Shown: positions 25,734 through 33,987, numbered from the stretch's first letter. The stretch: 64,000 nt of DNA from Fluviibacter phosphoraccumulans (GCF_016110345.1 NZ_AP019011.1:1984001-2048000); one strand, 5' to 3'. A program made the numbers and translations. The notes: generated by a model from the sequence alone, not told the origin.

Positions 25734-26676
25734 GCCCATGGTATCCTCTTTACGCATCCTTTTTGGGGTTCTATCTTTTGCCCTGCCGGCAACATCCCCC
25801 GTATACGCCCAGCCGCCCGAGACTATAGTACAAAGTTTGGTTGCACAGTATGCGGCATTGCCTAATGTTGAGCGGATTGCCTTTCTACAGACGATTGCAC
25901 TTATTGGACTGCAACCTTCAGCATTGGCAAAACAATCTTCGCCGACTATTACTTCAGGGTATACAGGGACTGAAACCAGGCGAACAGTACCGATTGATTT
26001 CGACCTAACAGCGCCATCTATAGATGCTCAAAGTCGTGGCGATATCACGCCGGTTGTGGCGATCTTGAACCCAATAACAATAGCTGATGAAAGTTTGGTA
26101 GAAACAAAAGCAGAAGCAATGGTGCAAGAACACAGCAGTGATCCCAAAAGCAATGATCAAATACGCGTAGTAGAAAAAACTAAACTTGAAAATCGCACTA
26201 GCCAAAGCCGCGCCTTGGATGACAGCGTCTTTTTTCTTTTGCTCGATGATTACAATCAAAAAATTGCTGATCCACTACAAAAAATACAGGCTCACGACCT
26301 CCGCAATGAATCCATTAATTTTTATATACACCTTATCAGAGAACAACTGGGCAAATGTGGATATGACGTATTGTCGGATCAGACACCGCCTGAAGAATCG
26401 GCAAATCAGCTTGAACTAGAAACTAATCTCACCCGGATCGCAGTGAATAAAACGCTGCTTGAGACAGCCGTCACTGGTGAGGCCGCAGCCAAACTATCAC
26501 TGCTCCGCGCTGAGCAGGGCCGATTAGAGGAACGTTCAGTTACCGCTCGTGCGGCTCAATCAATATCGGGTGCCGGCGACACGTCGGCACGTACTAACGA
26601 GATCAAGTCTGCTTTAGAAATTATTATTTCCCAACTATCCAATCAAATCGCAGAAAAAATATGCTCGATGAGGTAA
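25714..26676 (+). CDS. Exported protein of unknown function
   Basis: A 320-residue protein from a GTG at 25714, with further in-frame ATGs at 25723 and 25738. The last directly precedes a clean signal peptide (VSSLRILFGVLSFALPATSPVYA). A GAGGAGGAG purine tract lies 14-23 bases upstream of the GTG, too far to decide the start. The mature part is acidic, low in cysteine, and has long helical, glutamine/glutamate-rich stretches (about 185-300), probably coiled-coil. No family is recognised. Base composition is richer in A+T than most of the window. It lies in the adhesin locus, so a cell-surface or periplasmic role is plausible. Confidence 0.7.
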   Translation: MLTMENKPMVSSLRILFGVLSFALPATSPVYAQPPETIVQSLVAQYAALPNVERIAFLQTIALIGLQPSALAKQSSPTITSGYTGTETRRTVPIDFDLTAPSIDAQSRGDITPVVAILNPITIADESLVETKAEAMVQEHSSDPKSNDQIRVVEKTKLENRTSQSRALDDSVFFLLLDDYNQKIADPLQKIQAHDLRNESINFYIHLIREQLGKCGYDVLSDQTPPEESANQLELETNLTRIAVNKTLLETAVTGEAAAKLSLLRAEQGRLEERSVTARAAQSISGAGDTSARTNEIKSALEIIISQLSNQIAEKICSMR

Positions 26677-26882
26677 TGCACTGTGAAGTACACAGAATTT
26701 CCCCTAATGAAGAATCTATTTACGTTATTAACCTCAAAACGGGTACCGTTCGGAAATTCTCTGTACCAGGTGCCGAAGATGCTTGGATTACGGGAACATT
26801 GTTGATAATTAAGTGCAGTACTGGGTACTTCTGGGAAATTGAACCCCATCAGGGATCAAGACGCAGAATTCAAGGACAGTAA
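26676..26882 (+). CDS. Small hypothetical protein
   Basis: About 68 residues. The ATG overlaps the upstream stop (TAATG) with GATGAGG two bases away, and an alternative ATG lies at 26661 in the same frame. The sequence alternates beta-like segments (ESIYVINLKTGTVRKFSV, AWITGTLLIIKC, YFWEIEP) and ends basic. It has no signal peptide. It is probably translated with the exported protein upstream. No family is recognised. The 28-base gap to the next, convergent gene contains a small CCTGC/GCAGG hairpin. Confidence 0.5.
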   Translation: MHCEVHRISPNEESIYVINLKTGTVRKFSVPGAEDAWITGTLLIIKCSTGYFWEIEPHQGSRRRIQGQ

Positions 26883-26910
26883 CCCCTGCTGTAATTGCAG
26901 GAAGCTCACA

Positions 26911-27363
26911 CTACTGTGACCGATAAAGAAAACTTCTTACGTCGTATATGTTCACACTCTTTTGAGGTTGACCCGTAAATTTGTTGTTACACACAGCATC
27001 ATAAACCGCATACTCTAAAGTATTTGGCGTGACCGACTCATAGCTCGAGTCCACCTTGCCTTCTTGCTGAATGGTGTCGATCTCCGCAATAGCAACCATA
27101 TATTCAGTTTTGCGCTGTTTAGTCTTGCAATCCATAATGATCTGAGATTTTGCGCTATCAGTCTTGCCTATAGACCTAGCAAACAACTGCCATTGCCAGA
27201 ATTTGGCTGTAGTACCCGTTTTCTTGATACTCGATTTGTCGACAAAAACCATCATCGATGTGTTGACCGCCACTGGGTACCAACTAGCTGCTATGGCTTT
27301 TGGAGCTAGGCTCATAAAAATAGCGCTGAGTGAGATTTGGATCAATCTTTGCCTACGCATCAT
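26911..27363 (-). CDS. Exported surface-adhesin E-like protein
   Basis: A 150-residue protein begun at the double ATG (27363/27360) that overlaps the stop of the preceding gene; the frame's longer upstream part is not used. It has a signal peptide (LIQISLSAIFMSLAPKAIAA). The mature part reads SWYPVAVNTSMMVFVDKSSI, then WQWQLFARS, and has paired cysteines (MDCKT and DAVCNN) in the layout of the surface-adhesin protein E domain. In Haemophilus protein E binds host matrix proteins. The similarity was judged by eye, so the assignment is tentative. It is probably translationally coupled to the upstream gene. Confidence 0.6.
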   Translation of the reverse strand: MMRRQRLIQISLSAIFMSLAPKAIAASWYPVAVNTSMMVFVDKSSIKKTGTTAKFWQWQLFARSIGKTDSAKSQIIMDCKTKQRKTEYMVAIAEIDTIQQEGKVDSSYESVTPNTLEYAVYDAVCNNKFTGQPQKSVNIYDVRSFLYRSQ

Positions 27364-27689
27364 TATTTCTTCGCTTTGGGCTTGGGGTATGAAGCTGCTG
27401 ATCCACCCGTAGGGAAAACGTGTACCCGTGCTTTGACACAACTCATGGCACCAACAGAGTTTCCTTCATAAATCCAACCTCCATTCACGCCTTCTTTTCT
27501 GCCTGCTTGATCTGGCATCAGTAGATAACAAACAACATCTTCCGTTGGGTCAAATAGCTTATGAATAGTGACGCTGGCCTGCCCTGAGTCAAATGCACCC
27601 ATATAAGTCATCTTAGGTCTTTGTGTGCCCGTTTGAGCAAAGGCAGACCAGCAAGCCAGCAAACCGACCAAAAAAATCCATTTGTACAT
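27363..27689 (-). CDS. Small exported hypothetical protein
   Basis: A 108-residue protein with a clear signal peptide (MYKWIFLVGLLACWSAFAQ). The mature part has cysteines in DVVCYLL and GAMSCVK, probably one disulfide, and a lysine-rich end (YPKPKAKK). No family is recognised. Its stop overlaps the ATG of the adhesin-E-like gene (TAATG), so the two form a coupled pair. It lies just past the terminator of the large autotransporter gene, from which it is probably transcribed separately. Confidence 0.65.
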   Translation of the reverse strand: MYKWIFLVGLLACWSAFAQTGTQRPKMTYMGAFDSGQASVTIHKLFDPTEDVVCYLLMPDQAGRKEGVNGGWIYEGNSVGAMSCVKARVHVFPTGGSAASYPKPKAKK

Positions 27690-27703
27690 ACCAAATACCT
27701 TGC

Positions 27704-27733
27704 ATAAAAAAAGCGCCCCGACTCGCGGGGCGC
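27704..27733 (-). terminator. Intrinsic terminator of the autotransporter gene
   Basis: GCGCCCCG (27713-27720) pairs with CGGGGCGC (27726-27733) around a five-base loop. On the minus strand it is followed by a run of seven T. It lies 23 bases after the autotransporter stop codon. Confidence 0.9.
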
Positions 27734-27755
27734 AAATATGAAAGAACGATGTTTT

Positions 27756-30700
27756 TTAGAAGCCAATACCCAGACCAACACCGCCTGAGTAGACGTTTCC
27801 AGCTGAACTGCCTGATACCTTGAGCGTCACGTTTTCAGTAACACGTGCATGCCCACCGATCGCCACACCGTTAAAGGTCTGATAGTTACCCCAAGCTACA
27901 CCTAGGTTGTAGTTTTGGTTGGCATTCAAGCCAGGTAGGTTGGTTGCTGCCGCCACACCGGCAATACCAGCGCTATTGCTGTTGATGGCATTTTGCAAAC
28001 CATTAACCGCCGTGTTTAACTGGTTCAAGTTAACCGCATCGGTGCCCACAATGCCGTTAGCAACGTTTTGCAAGCGATTTCCGTTAAAGTTCAGGGTCGT
28101 ATTACCCGCAGCACTACCGACATTCACCGTATTCGTACCAGTCGTGCCTAGGTTAACTGTAGCGCCCTTGATATCAACACCCGCGGCAGTAGTTTGAACG
28201 GCACTCGTGGCCCCTGCATACGTTCCCGCATTAGCCATCAGGTTAGTGGCTGCCTGCATGATGTTGTTGCCACCTGCACCTGTTGCCTGAATCACGTTAG
28301 AACCATTAGCACCATTCGCTTGCATTGTGTTTGACTGACCTGCAGCATTAGCACTTATCGTGTTGCTACCAGCTGTTGCTGCAATTGCATTGTTACCAGT
28401 CGTTGCGGTCATTGTGTTGCCCGTTTGACCAGTAATCGTGTTCTGACCGGCCGAGGCAATCAATGCGTTAGAACCTGTTACTGCAGTGATGGTATTACCA
28501 GCTTGACCAGACAGCGAGTTCATACCAACGCTTGCGGTCATCGTGTTATTACCAGTGGTTGCAGTAATGCTGTTACCTGTACCACCAGTAATGGTGTTGG
28601 TGGTTCCAGCAGACAGGGTGTTTGCTCCCGTTGTTGCGGTAATTGCATTATTGCCAGTGGCGGTCGTCAGCGAGTTGCCAGTCTGCGCATTAATCTGGTT
28701 TGCACCTGCCGTTGCACCAATGACGTTGTTACCCGTCGTGGCAGTAATTGTATTACCCGTACCGCCGGTCAACTGGTTCTGCTGCGTTGCGTTCAGAACA
28801 TTATTGGTTCCAGCGGTCAACGTGTTAGTCGTTGTTGACTGGATCGATGTCGAGGTATTGTCGCCACTGCCAATTGTAATTGCCGTCTTCGTTACGCCAC
28901 CGACATCTGTACCCGTAACCTGAATTGCCTGTGTTTCACCTGAGTTTGCCGTACCTACTGACAAAGTCGCCGAGGCATCCTGCAGCGAAAGACTAGAGCT
29001 GTTAGTGCCACCAGTAAGCGTTGTGCCCGTAGCGCCCACAGTTAATCCGTGACCACCGTTAACATTGTTCAGCAACGTAACCTGTGTACCCGCTTGGTTG
29101 ATGTTCAGCCCAGCCGTACCTCCTGTACCACCAGTCAAGCTAACGCCGCCCGTTGCTGCAGTATTAACCGTTAGCCCCAAGTTATCTGATGTTTTGACAG
29201 ATGCAGCCGTATTAGTGGCCGTTAGGGTGGAACCACCCGTCACACCTACTGTAGCCGAGTTATTCGACAAACCAACATTGGCATTGGCACCAGACAGATT
29301 CGTCGAAGTTGAACCAGTAATCGTATTGGTTGTACCAACGATATTGTTTGTCGTGGCTGTAAGCGTATTAGACGCGTTAGTAACGGCGATTGATGACGCA
29401 CCACCCTTCAAAGTCGTTGTTTGAGCCGCACCAGTGTTACCCAATACAAGATTCGCACCAGTAGATGCATCCGCAGCCGCAGAGGTCACTTGGATCTGGG
29501 TTGTTGCAGTCCCTGCGCTACCGCCAGCAGTTAAGCTCGTACCCGCAGGAACCGCACCGACAGCTGCAGCATCAGTATCCTGCAGGGTCCAGGTTGCGGT
29601 ATTGGTACCGCCACTAAGCGTTGCGCTAGTCCCGTTTACAGTTAAACCATGAGTCTGGCCAGTTGCATCCACATAGTTAACACCGGCAGAAGTCGTGTTA
29701 GCAGTAATCAATGACCTGTTGTTACCAGCCGCTGCGCTCTGAATGGCGTTAGATGCACCGGTCACCGTGGTGCCAGTGTTGTTGACCAAGACACTGTTGT
29801 TGCCGTCGGCCGAGGTGATCGTCGTGCTTGAGCCTTGGAGGTTTACTGCTCCAGCATTCGCACTACCGATGGTAACTGCACCAGTGGATGTGCCGGTGTT
29901 GATGTTCGTAGCGTTGTTACTGTTATTGTTCAACGAAACAGTACCGCCACTGATCGAAGTAGCACCACCACTAACTGTCGCACCCGCTTGGCCAGTAATC
30001 AGGCCGGTCGAGGTTGTCGTGCCATCGATCGTGCTGTTTCCGGTAATACTTGCACCACCTGCCTGAACTGTTAAAGCACCCGTCGAGGTTGTCGTGCCAT
30101 CAATCGTGCTGTTGCCGGTAATACTTGCACCACCTGCTTGAACAGTTAAAGCACCCGTCGAGGTCGTCGTGCCGGTCACCGTGGTGCCAGTGTTGTTGAC
30201 CAAGACACTGTTGTTGCCGTCGGCCGAGGTGATCGTCGTGCTTGAGCCTTGGAGGTTTACTGCTCCAGCATTCGCACTACCGATGGTAACTGCACCAGTG
30301 GATGTGCCGGTGTTGATGTTCGTAGCGTTGTTACTGTTATTGTTCAACGAAACAGTACCGCCACTGATCGAAGTAGCACCACCACTAACTGTCGCACCCG
30401 CTTGGCCAGTAATCAGGCCGGTCGAGGTTGTCGTGCCATCGATCGTGCTGTTTCCGGTAATACTTGCACCACCTGCCTGAACTGTTAAAGCACCCGTCGA
30501 GGTTGTCGTGCCATCAATCGTGCTGTTGCCGGTAATACTTGCACCACCTGCTTGAACAGTTAAAGCACCCGTCGAGGTCGTCGTGCCGGTCACCGTGGTG
30601 CCAGTGTTGTTGACCAAGACACTGTTGTTGCCGTCGGCCGAGGTGATCGTCGTGCTTGAGCCTTGGAGGTTTACTGCTCCAGCATTCGCACTACCGATGG

Positions 30701-33410
30701 TAACTGCACCAGTGGATGTGCCGGTGTTGATGTTCGTAGCGTTGTTACTGTTATTGTTCAACGAAACAGTACCGCCACTGATCGAAGTAGCCCCACCACT
30801 AACTGTCGCACCCGCTTGGCCAGTAATCAGGCCGGTCGAGGTTGTCGTGCCATCGATCGTGCTGTTTCCGGTAATACTTGCACCACCTGCCTGAACTGTT
30901 AAAGCACCCGTCGAGGTTGTCGTGCCATCAATCGTGCTGTTGCCGGTAATACTTGCACCACCTGCTTGAACAGTTAAAGCACCCGTCGAGGTCGTCGTGC
31001 CGGTCACCGTGGTGCCAGTGTTGTTGACCAAGACACTGTTGTTGCCGTCGGCCGAGGTGATCGTCGTGCTTGAGCCTTGGAGGTTTACTGCTCCAGCATT
31101 CGCACTACCGATGGTAACTGCACCAGTGGATGTGCCGGTGTTGATGTTCGTAGCGTTGTTACTGTTATTGTTCAACGAAACAGTACCGCCACTGATCGAA
31201 GTAGCCCCACCACTAACTGTCGCACCCGCTTGGCCAGTAATCAGGCCGGTCGAGGTTGTCGTGCCATCGATCGTGCTGTTTCCGGTAATACTTGCACCAC
31301 CTGCCTGAACTGTTAAAGCACCCGTCGAGGTTGTCGTGCCATCAATCGTGCTGTTGCCGGTAATACTTGCACCACCTGCTTGAACAGTTAAAGCACCCGT
31401 CGAGGTCGTCGTGCCGGTCACCGTGGTGCCAGTGTTGTTGACCAAGACACTGTTGTTGCCGTCGGCCGAGGTGATCGTCGTGCTTGAGCCTTGGAGGTTT
31501 ACTGCTCCAGCATTCGCACTACCGATGGTAACTGCACCAGTGGATGTGCCGGTGTTGATGTTCGTAGCGTTGTTACTGTTATTGTTCAACGAAACAGTAC
31601 CGCCACTGATCGAAGTAGCCCCACCACTAACTGTCGCACCCGCTTGGCCAGTAATCAGGCCGGTCGAGGTTGTCGTGCCATCGATCGTGCTGTTTCCGGT
31701 AATACTTGCACCACCTGCCTGAACTGTTAAAGCACCCGTCGAGGTTGTCGTGCCATCAATCGTGCTGTTGCCGGTAATACTTGCACCACCTGCTTGAACA
31801 GTTAAAGCACCCGTCGAGGTCGTCGTGCCGGTCACCGTGGTGCCAGTGTTGTTGACCAAGACACTGTTGTTGCCGTCGGCCGAGGTGATCGTCGTGCTTG
31901 AGCCTTGGAGGTTTACTGCTCCAGCATTCGCACTACCGATGGTAACTGCACCAGTGGATGTGCCGGTGTTGATGTTCGTAGCGTTGTTACTGTTATTGTT
32001 CAACGAAACAGTACCGCCACTGATCGAAGTAGCCCCACCACTAACTGTCGCACCCGCTTGGCCAGTAATCAGGCCGGTCGAGGTTGTCGTGCCATCGATC
32101 GTGCTGTTTCCGGTAATACTTGCACCACCTGCCTGAACTGTTAAAGCACCCGTCGAGGTTGTCGTGCCATCAATCGTGCTGTTGCCGGTAATACTTGCAC
32201 CACCTGCTTGAACAGTTAAAGCACCCGTCGAGGTCGTCGTGCCGGTCACCGTGGTGCCAGTGTTGTTGACCAAGACACTGTTGTTGCCGTCGGCCGAGGT
32301 GATCGTCGTGCTTGAGCCTTGGAGGTTTACTGCTCCAGCATTCGCACTACCGATGGTAACTGCACCAGTGGATGTGCCGGTGTTGATGTTCGTAGCGTTG
32401 TTACTGTTATTGTTCAACGAAACAGTACCGCCACTGATCGAAGTAGCCCCACCACTAACTGTCGCACCCGCTTGGCCAGTAATCAGGCCGGTCGAGGTTG
32501 TCGTGCCATCGATCGTGCTGTTTCCGGTAATACTTGCACCACCTGCCTGAACTGTTAAAGCACCCGTCGAGGTTGTCGTGCCATCAATCGTGCTGTTGCC
32601 GGTAATACTTGCACCACCTGCTTGAACAGTTAAAGCACCCGTCGAGGTCGTCGTGCCGGTCACCGTGGTGCCAGTGTTGTTGACCAAGACACTGTTGTTG
32701 CCGTCGGCCGAGGTGATCGTCGTGCTTGAGCCTTGGAGGTTTACTGCTCCAGCATTCGCACTACCGATGGTAACTGCACCAGTGGATGTGCCGGTGTTGA
32801 TGTTCGTAGCGTTGTTACTGTTATTGTTCAACGAAACAGTACCGCCACTGATCGAAGTAGCCCCACCACTAACTGTCGCACCCGCTTGGCCAGTAATCAG
32901 ACCCGTTGAAGTCACCCCACCTGCACCAGCATTGACTGTCCCACCGGATACTGTCCCAGTCGTCTGCACGGTACCCGCGCCGGCGTTCAAGGATGTGCCG
33001 TTAATTGCACCGTCACTAGTAATTGAAGCTGTTGTAGCACCTATATTGCCATCCCCGTCTATGGGGGCCACTTGAACCCCAGCGGAACTGACTGTTACCT
33101 GTGTAGCGGCTCCCCCTCCAATACCAGTAGAGTCGCCACCTACAATCGTCGTTGATGAATCGCCCATATTACCAACTGTGGTTGCCGATCCGAATGCTCC
33201 CGTTGTATTGAGCGAGTCTGATAGCGTTCCGCCAACATTGGTTGTTGCATCTGCTGCCAAAGCATTTCCACCAAAGCTTACCGCGGCGGCAGCAATAAGA
33301 CCAACCACGACACCCTTGGAGCCCGAAGATTTTTTCGCTTTAGCGGCTTCGTGCGTCACAACGGTGCGTTGATGAATGTGGTCCCAAATGGTGCGATAAA
33401 TCTTGTTCAT
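27756..33410 (-). CDS. Trimeric autotransporter adhesin (YadA/Hia-like) with long repeat array
   Basis: A 1,884-residue surface adhesin. The ATG at 33410 follows GGGAG at five bases, while a TTG 12 bases upstream would overlap that site. It starts with an extended signal peptide region (MNKIYRTIWDHIHQRTVV) and hydrophobic core (VVVGLIAAAAVSFGGNALAA). Residues 167-1218 are near-identical 138-residue repeats rich in Thr, Gly, Ser and Asn, probably beta-helical stalk. Residues about 1400-1730 hold short TATTGNN-type repeats. The C-terminus has a stalk/neck motif (NRLQNVANGIVGTDAVNLNQ) and a YadA-like membrane anchor ending in GVGLGIGF. Type Vc proteins trimerise in the outer membrane and bind surfaces. 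A linked regulator gene lies 88 bases upstream. Confidence 0.9.
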   Translation of the reverse strand: MNKIYRTIWDHIHQRTVVTHEAAKAKKSSGSKGVVVGLIAAAAVSFGGNALAADATTNVGGTLSDSLNTTGAFGSATTVGNMGDSSTTIVGGDSTGIGGGAATQVTVSSAGVQVAPIDGDGNIGATTASITSDGAINGTSLNAGAGTVQTTGTVSGGTVNAGAGGVTSTGLITGQAGATVSGGATSISGGTVSLNNNSNNATNINTGTSTGAVTIGSANAGAVNLQGSSTTITSADGNNSVLVNNTGTTVTGTTTSTGALTVQAGGASITGNSTIDGTTTSTGALTVQAGGASITGNSTIDGTTTSTGLITGQAGATVSGGATSISGGTVSLNNNSNNATNINTGTSTGAVTIGSANAGAVNLQGSSTTITSADGNNSVLVNNTGTTVTGTTTSTGALTVQAGGASITGNSTIDGTTTSTGALTVQAGGASITGNSTIDGTTTSTGLITGQAGATVSGGATSISGGTVSLNNNSNNATNINTGTSTGAVTIGSANAGAVNLQGSSTTITSADGNNSVLVNNTGTTVTGTTTSTGALTVQAGGASITGNSTIDGTTTSTGALTVQAGGASITGNSTIDGTTTSTGLITGQAGATVSGGATSISGGTVSLNNNSNNATNINTGTSTGAVTIGSANAGAVNLQGSSTTITSADGNNSVLVNNTGTTVTGTTTSTGALTVQAGGASITGNSTIDGTTTSTGALTVQAGGASITGNSTIDGTTTSTGLITGQAGATVSGGATSISGGTVSLNNNSNNATNINTGTSTGAVTIGSANAGAVNLQGSSTTITSADGNNSVLVNNTGTTVTGTTTSTGALTVQAGGASITGNSTIDGTTTSTGALTVQAGGASITGNSTIDGTTTSTGLITGQAGATVSGGATSISGGTVSLNNNSNNATNINTGTSTGAVTIGSANAGAVNLQGSSTTITSADGNNSVLVNNTGTTVTGTTTSTGALTVQAGGASITGNSTIDGTTTSTGALTVQAGGASITGNSTIDGTTTSTGLITGQAGATVSGGATSISGGTVSLNNNSNNATNINTGTSTGAVTIGSANAGAVNLQGSSTTITSADGNNSVLVNNTGTTVTGTTTSTGALTVQAGGASITGNSTIDGTTTSTGALTVQAGGASITGNSTIDGTTTSTGLITGQAGATVSGGATSISGGTVSLNNNSNNATNINTGTSTGAVTIGSANAGAVNLQGSSTTITSADGNNSVLVNNTGTTVTGASNAIQSAAAGNNRSLITANTTSAGVNYVDATGQTHGLTVNGTSATLSGGTNTATWTLQDTDAAAVGAVPAGTSLTAGGSAGTATTQIQVTSAAADASTGANLVLGNTGAAQTTTLKGGASSIAVTNASNTLTATTNNIVGTTNTITGSTSTNLSGANANVGLSNNSATVGVTGGSTLTATNTAASVKTSDNLGLTVNTAATGGVSLTGGTGGTAGLNINQAGTQVTLLNNVNGGHGLTVGATGTTLTGGTNSSSLSLQDASATLSVGTANSGETQAIQVTGTDVGGVTKTAITIGSGDNTSTSIQSTTTNTLTAGTNNVLNATQQNQLTGGTGNTITATTGNNVIGATAGANQINAQTGNSLTTATGNNAITATTGANTLSAGTTNTITGGTGNSITATTGNNTMTASVGMNSLSGQAGNTITAVTGSNALIASAGQNTITGQTGNTMTATTGNNAIAATAGSNTISANAAGQSNTMQANGANGSNVIQATGAGGNNIMQAATNLMANAGTYAGATSAVQTTAAGVDIKGATVNLGTTGTNTVNVGSAAGNTTLNFNGNRLQNVANGIVGTDAVNLNQLNTAVNGLQNAINSNSAGIAGVAAATNLPGLNANQNYNLGVAWGNYQTFNGVAIGGHARVTENVTLKVSGSSAGNVYSGGVGLGIGF
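29757..32912 (-). repeat. 414-bp tandem repeat array within the autotransporter gene
   Basis: Seven complete 414-bp units (138 residues each) and one 258-bp partial unit follow one another without gaps and in frame. By eye, units are identical apart from one synonymous Gly change (GGT versus GGG) that separates the two C-terminal copies from the six N-terminal ones. Each full unit contains two 72-bp sub-repeats (TSTGALTVQAGGASITGNST). These differ from each other at about four bases, and the differences recur in every unit. The unit starts with TSTGLITGQAGATVSGG. Copy number may vary between isolates or be affected by assembly. Confidence 0.93.
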
Positions 33411-33474
33411 GCTGACTCCCAAGTAATGACGCCCGATTCGATGGGCAAAGTGACTTATGGGAGCGATTGAATCG

Positions 33475-33484
33475 ACCTATAGGT
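33475..33484. promoter_or_regulatory. Palindrome ACCTATAGGT in the autotransporter leader
   Basis: A perfect 10-bp palindrome lies 65 bases upstream of the autotransporter ATG, between it and the linked regulator gene. It shares the core ACCTAT with the inverted repeat in front of the regulator (33884-33899, minus strand). A second CCTATA is 22 bases away. It may be an operator for the regulator. Confidence 0.35.
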
Positions 33485-33498
33485 AAATTCGGTTTTGC

Positions 33499-33828
33499 CT
33501 ATATGCGAATTTCTGGAAAAAGATTGCCATTCACTTGCATACCCGCAACAGGCACCACTTGCTCGTTAAACAATGGGCCGAGTTCACGTCGCAGTTCCAA
33601 CCAAAAGCTCGAAAGGAGTTCTACCCTTCTGGATCTCTGATCACCGTCGTTGATGTTTATCTTTATCAGGCCCTTGAAGGCATAGTCATTCAAGATGTTG
33701 CCTAGCATCTGACGCGTCATACCGGAGCGCCTGGCAATTTCTGACATAGGCGTATCAGCCAGCATGCCGTTTTGTGAAAGGCGAACAAGCTGGCAAATAA
33801 GTCGAAGACGCGCTGGTGAACCAATCAT
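33499..33828 (-). CDS. Winged-helix transcriptional regulator linked to the adhesin
   Basis: A 109-residue protein. The ATG at 33828 has GAGG nine bases upstream; the frame also allows a TTG at 33843. It reads as one winged helix: RLRLICQLVRLS as helix 1, MSEIARRSGMTRQMLGNILNDYAFKGLI as the helix-turn-helix, then a wing with a DQRSRRVEL segment like those of MarR/Crp-type wings. The short C-terminus ends PVAGMQVNGNLFPEIRI. No ligand domain is visible. It is transcribed towards the autotransporter gene (88-base gap) and probably controls it. Its upstream DNA holds a dyad, a G14 tract and an FNR-type site. Confidence 0.7.
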   Translation of the reverse strand: MIGSPARLRLICQLVRLSQNGMLADTPMSEIARRSGMTRQMLGNILNDYAFKGLIKININDGDQRSRRVELLSSFWLELRRELGPLFNEQVVPVAGMQVNGNLFPEIRI

Positions 33829-33883
33829 CAGAGGCCGCCTCAATGGAAATTATTTTGACTGACCTCATGTAAACAAGATTTGC

Positions 33884-33899
33884 GACAAATAGGTTTGTC
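33884..33899. promoter_or_regulatory. Inverted repeat upstream of the adhesin regulator
   Basis: GACAAATAGGTTTGTC is a perfect dyad (6-bp arms, four-base centre) centred about 63 bases upstream of the regulator ATG. The minus strand carries ACCTAT in its centre, as does the palindrome before the autotransporter. It is a plausible autoregulatory operator or part of the promoter. Confidence 0.4.
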
Positions 33900-33909
33900 A
33901 TATATATAT

Positions 33910-33923
33910 GGGGGGGGGGGGGG
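33910..33923. repeat. Homopolymer of 14 G next to a TA repeat
   Basis: Fourteen consecutive G on the plus strand follow a short (TA)n run, 82-95 bases upstream of the adhesin regulator ATG. Long poly-G tracts slip during replication and control phase-variable surface genes in other bacteria by changing promoter spacing. Here it would alter the distance between the FNR-type site and the regulator promoter. The length could be inaccurate because homopolymers are error-prone in sequencing. Confidence 0.85.
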
Positions 33924-33927
33924 TAAA

Positions 33928-33965
33928 TTTACATATTCTTTGATCTAAATCAAAGAATATGTAAA
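33928..33965. promoter_or_regulatory. FNR-type box inside a long perfect palindrome
   Basis: Two 17-bp arms are exact complements around the centre CTAA. Within them 33940-33953 reads TTGATCTAAATCAA, a perfect match to the FNR/Anr consensus TTGATnnnnATCAA. The centre is about 118 bases from the regulator ATG and about 76 bases upstream of the expected metH transcription start. There is no terminating T-run on either strand and the flanking genes diverge, so regulation is likelier than termination. Confidence 0.65.
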
Positions 33966-33987
33966 AAATCCCAACCCATTGATTTAC

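Noticed and set aside
26883..26910. CCTGC/GCAGG hairpin as a terminator between convergent genes
   Set aside because: The stem is only five pairs and no T-run follows on either strand.
29757..32912. CRISPR-like array
   Set aside because: The repeats are 414 bp, contiguous and in frame inside one gene; there are no short repeats with unique spacers and no cas genes.
29743..33075. Repeated 79-140-residue reading frames on the plus strand across the autotransporter repeats
   Set aside because: They recur every 414 bases, are exactly antisense to the repeat units, and have the low-complexity composition expected of the complement of a Thr/Gly/Ser-rich gene.
33928..33965. Long palindrome as a bidirectional terminator
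   Set aside because: The genes on both sides point away from it and neither strand has a T-run after the stem; the embedded FNR-type consensus explains it better.
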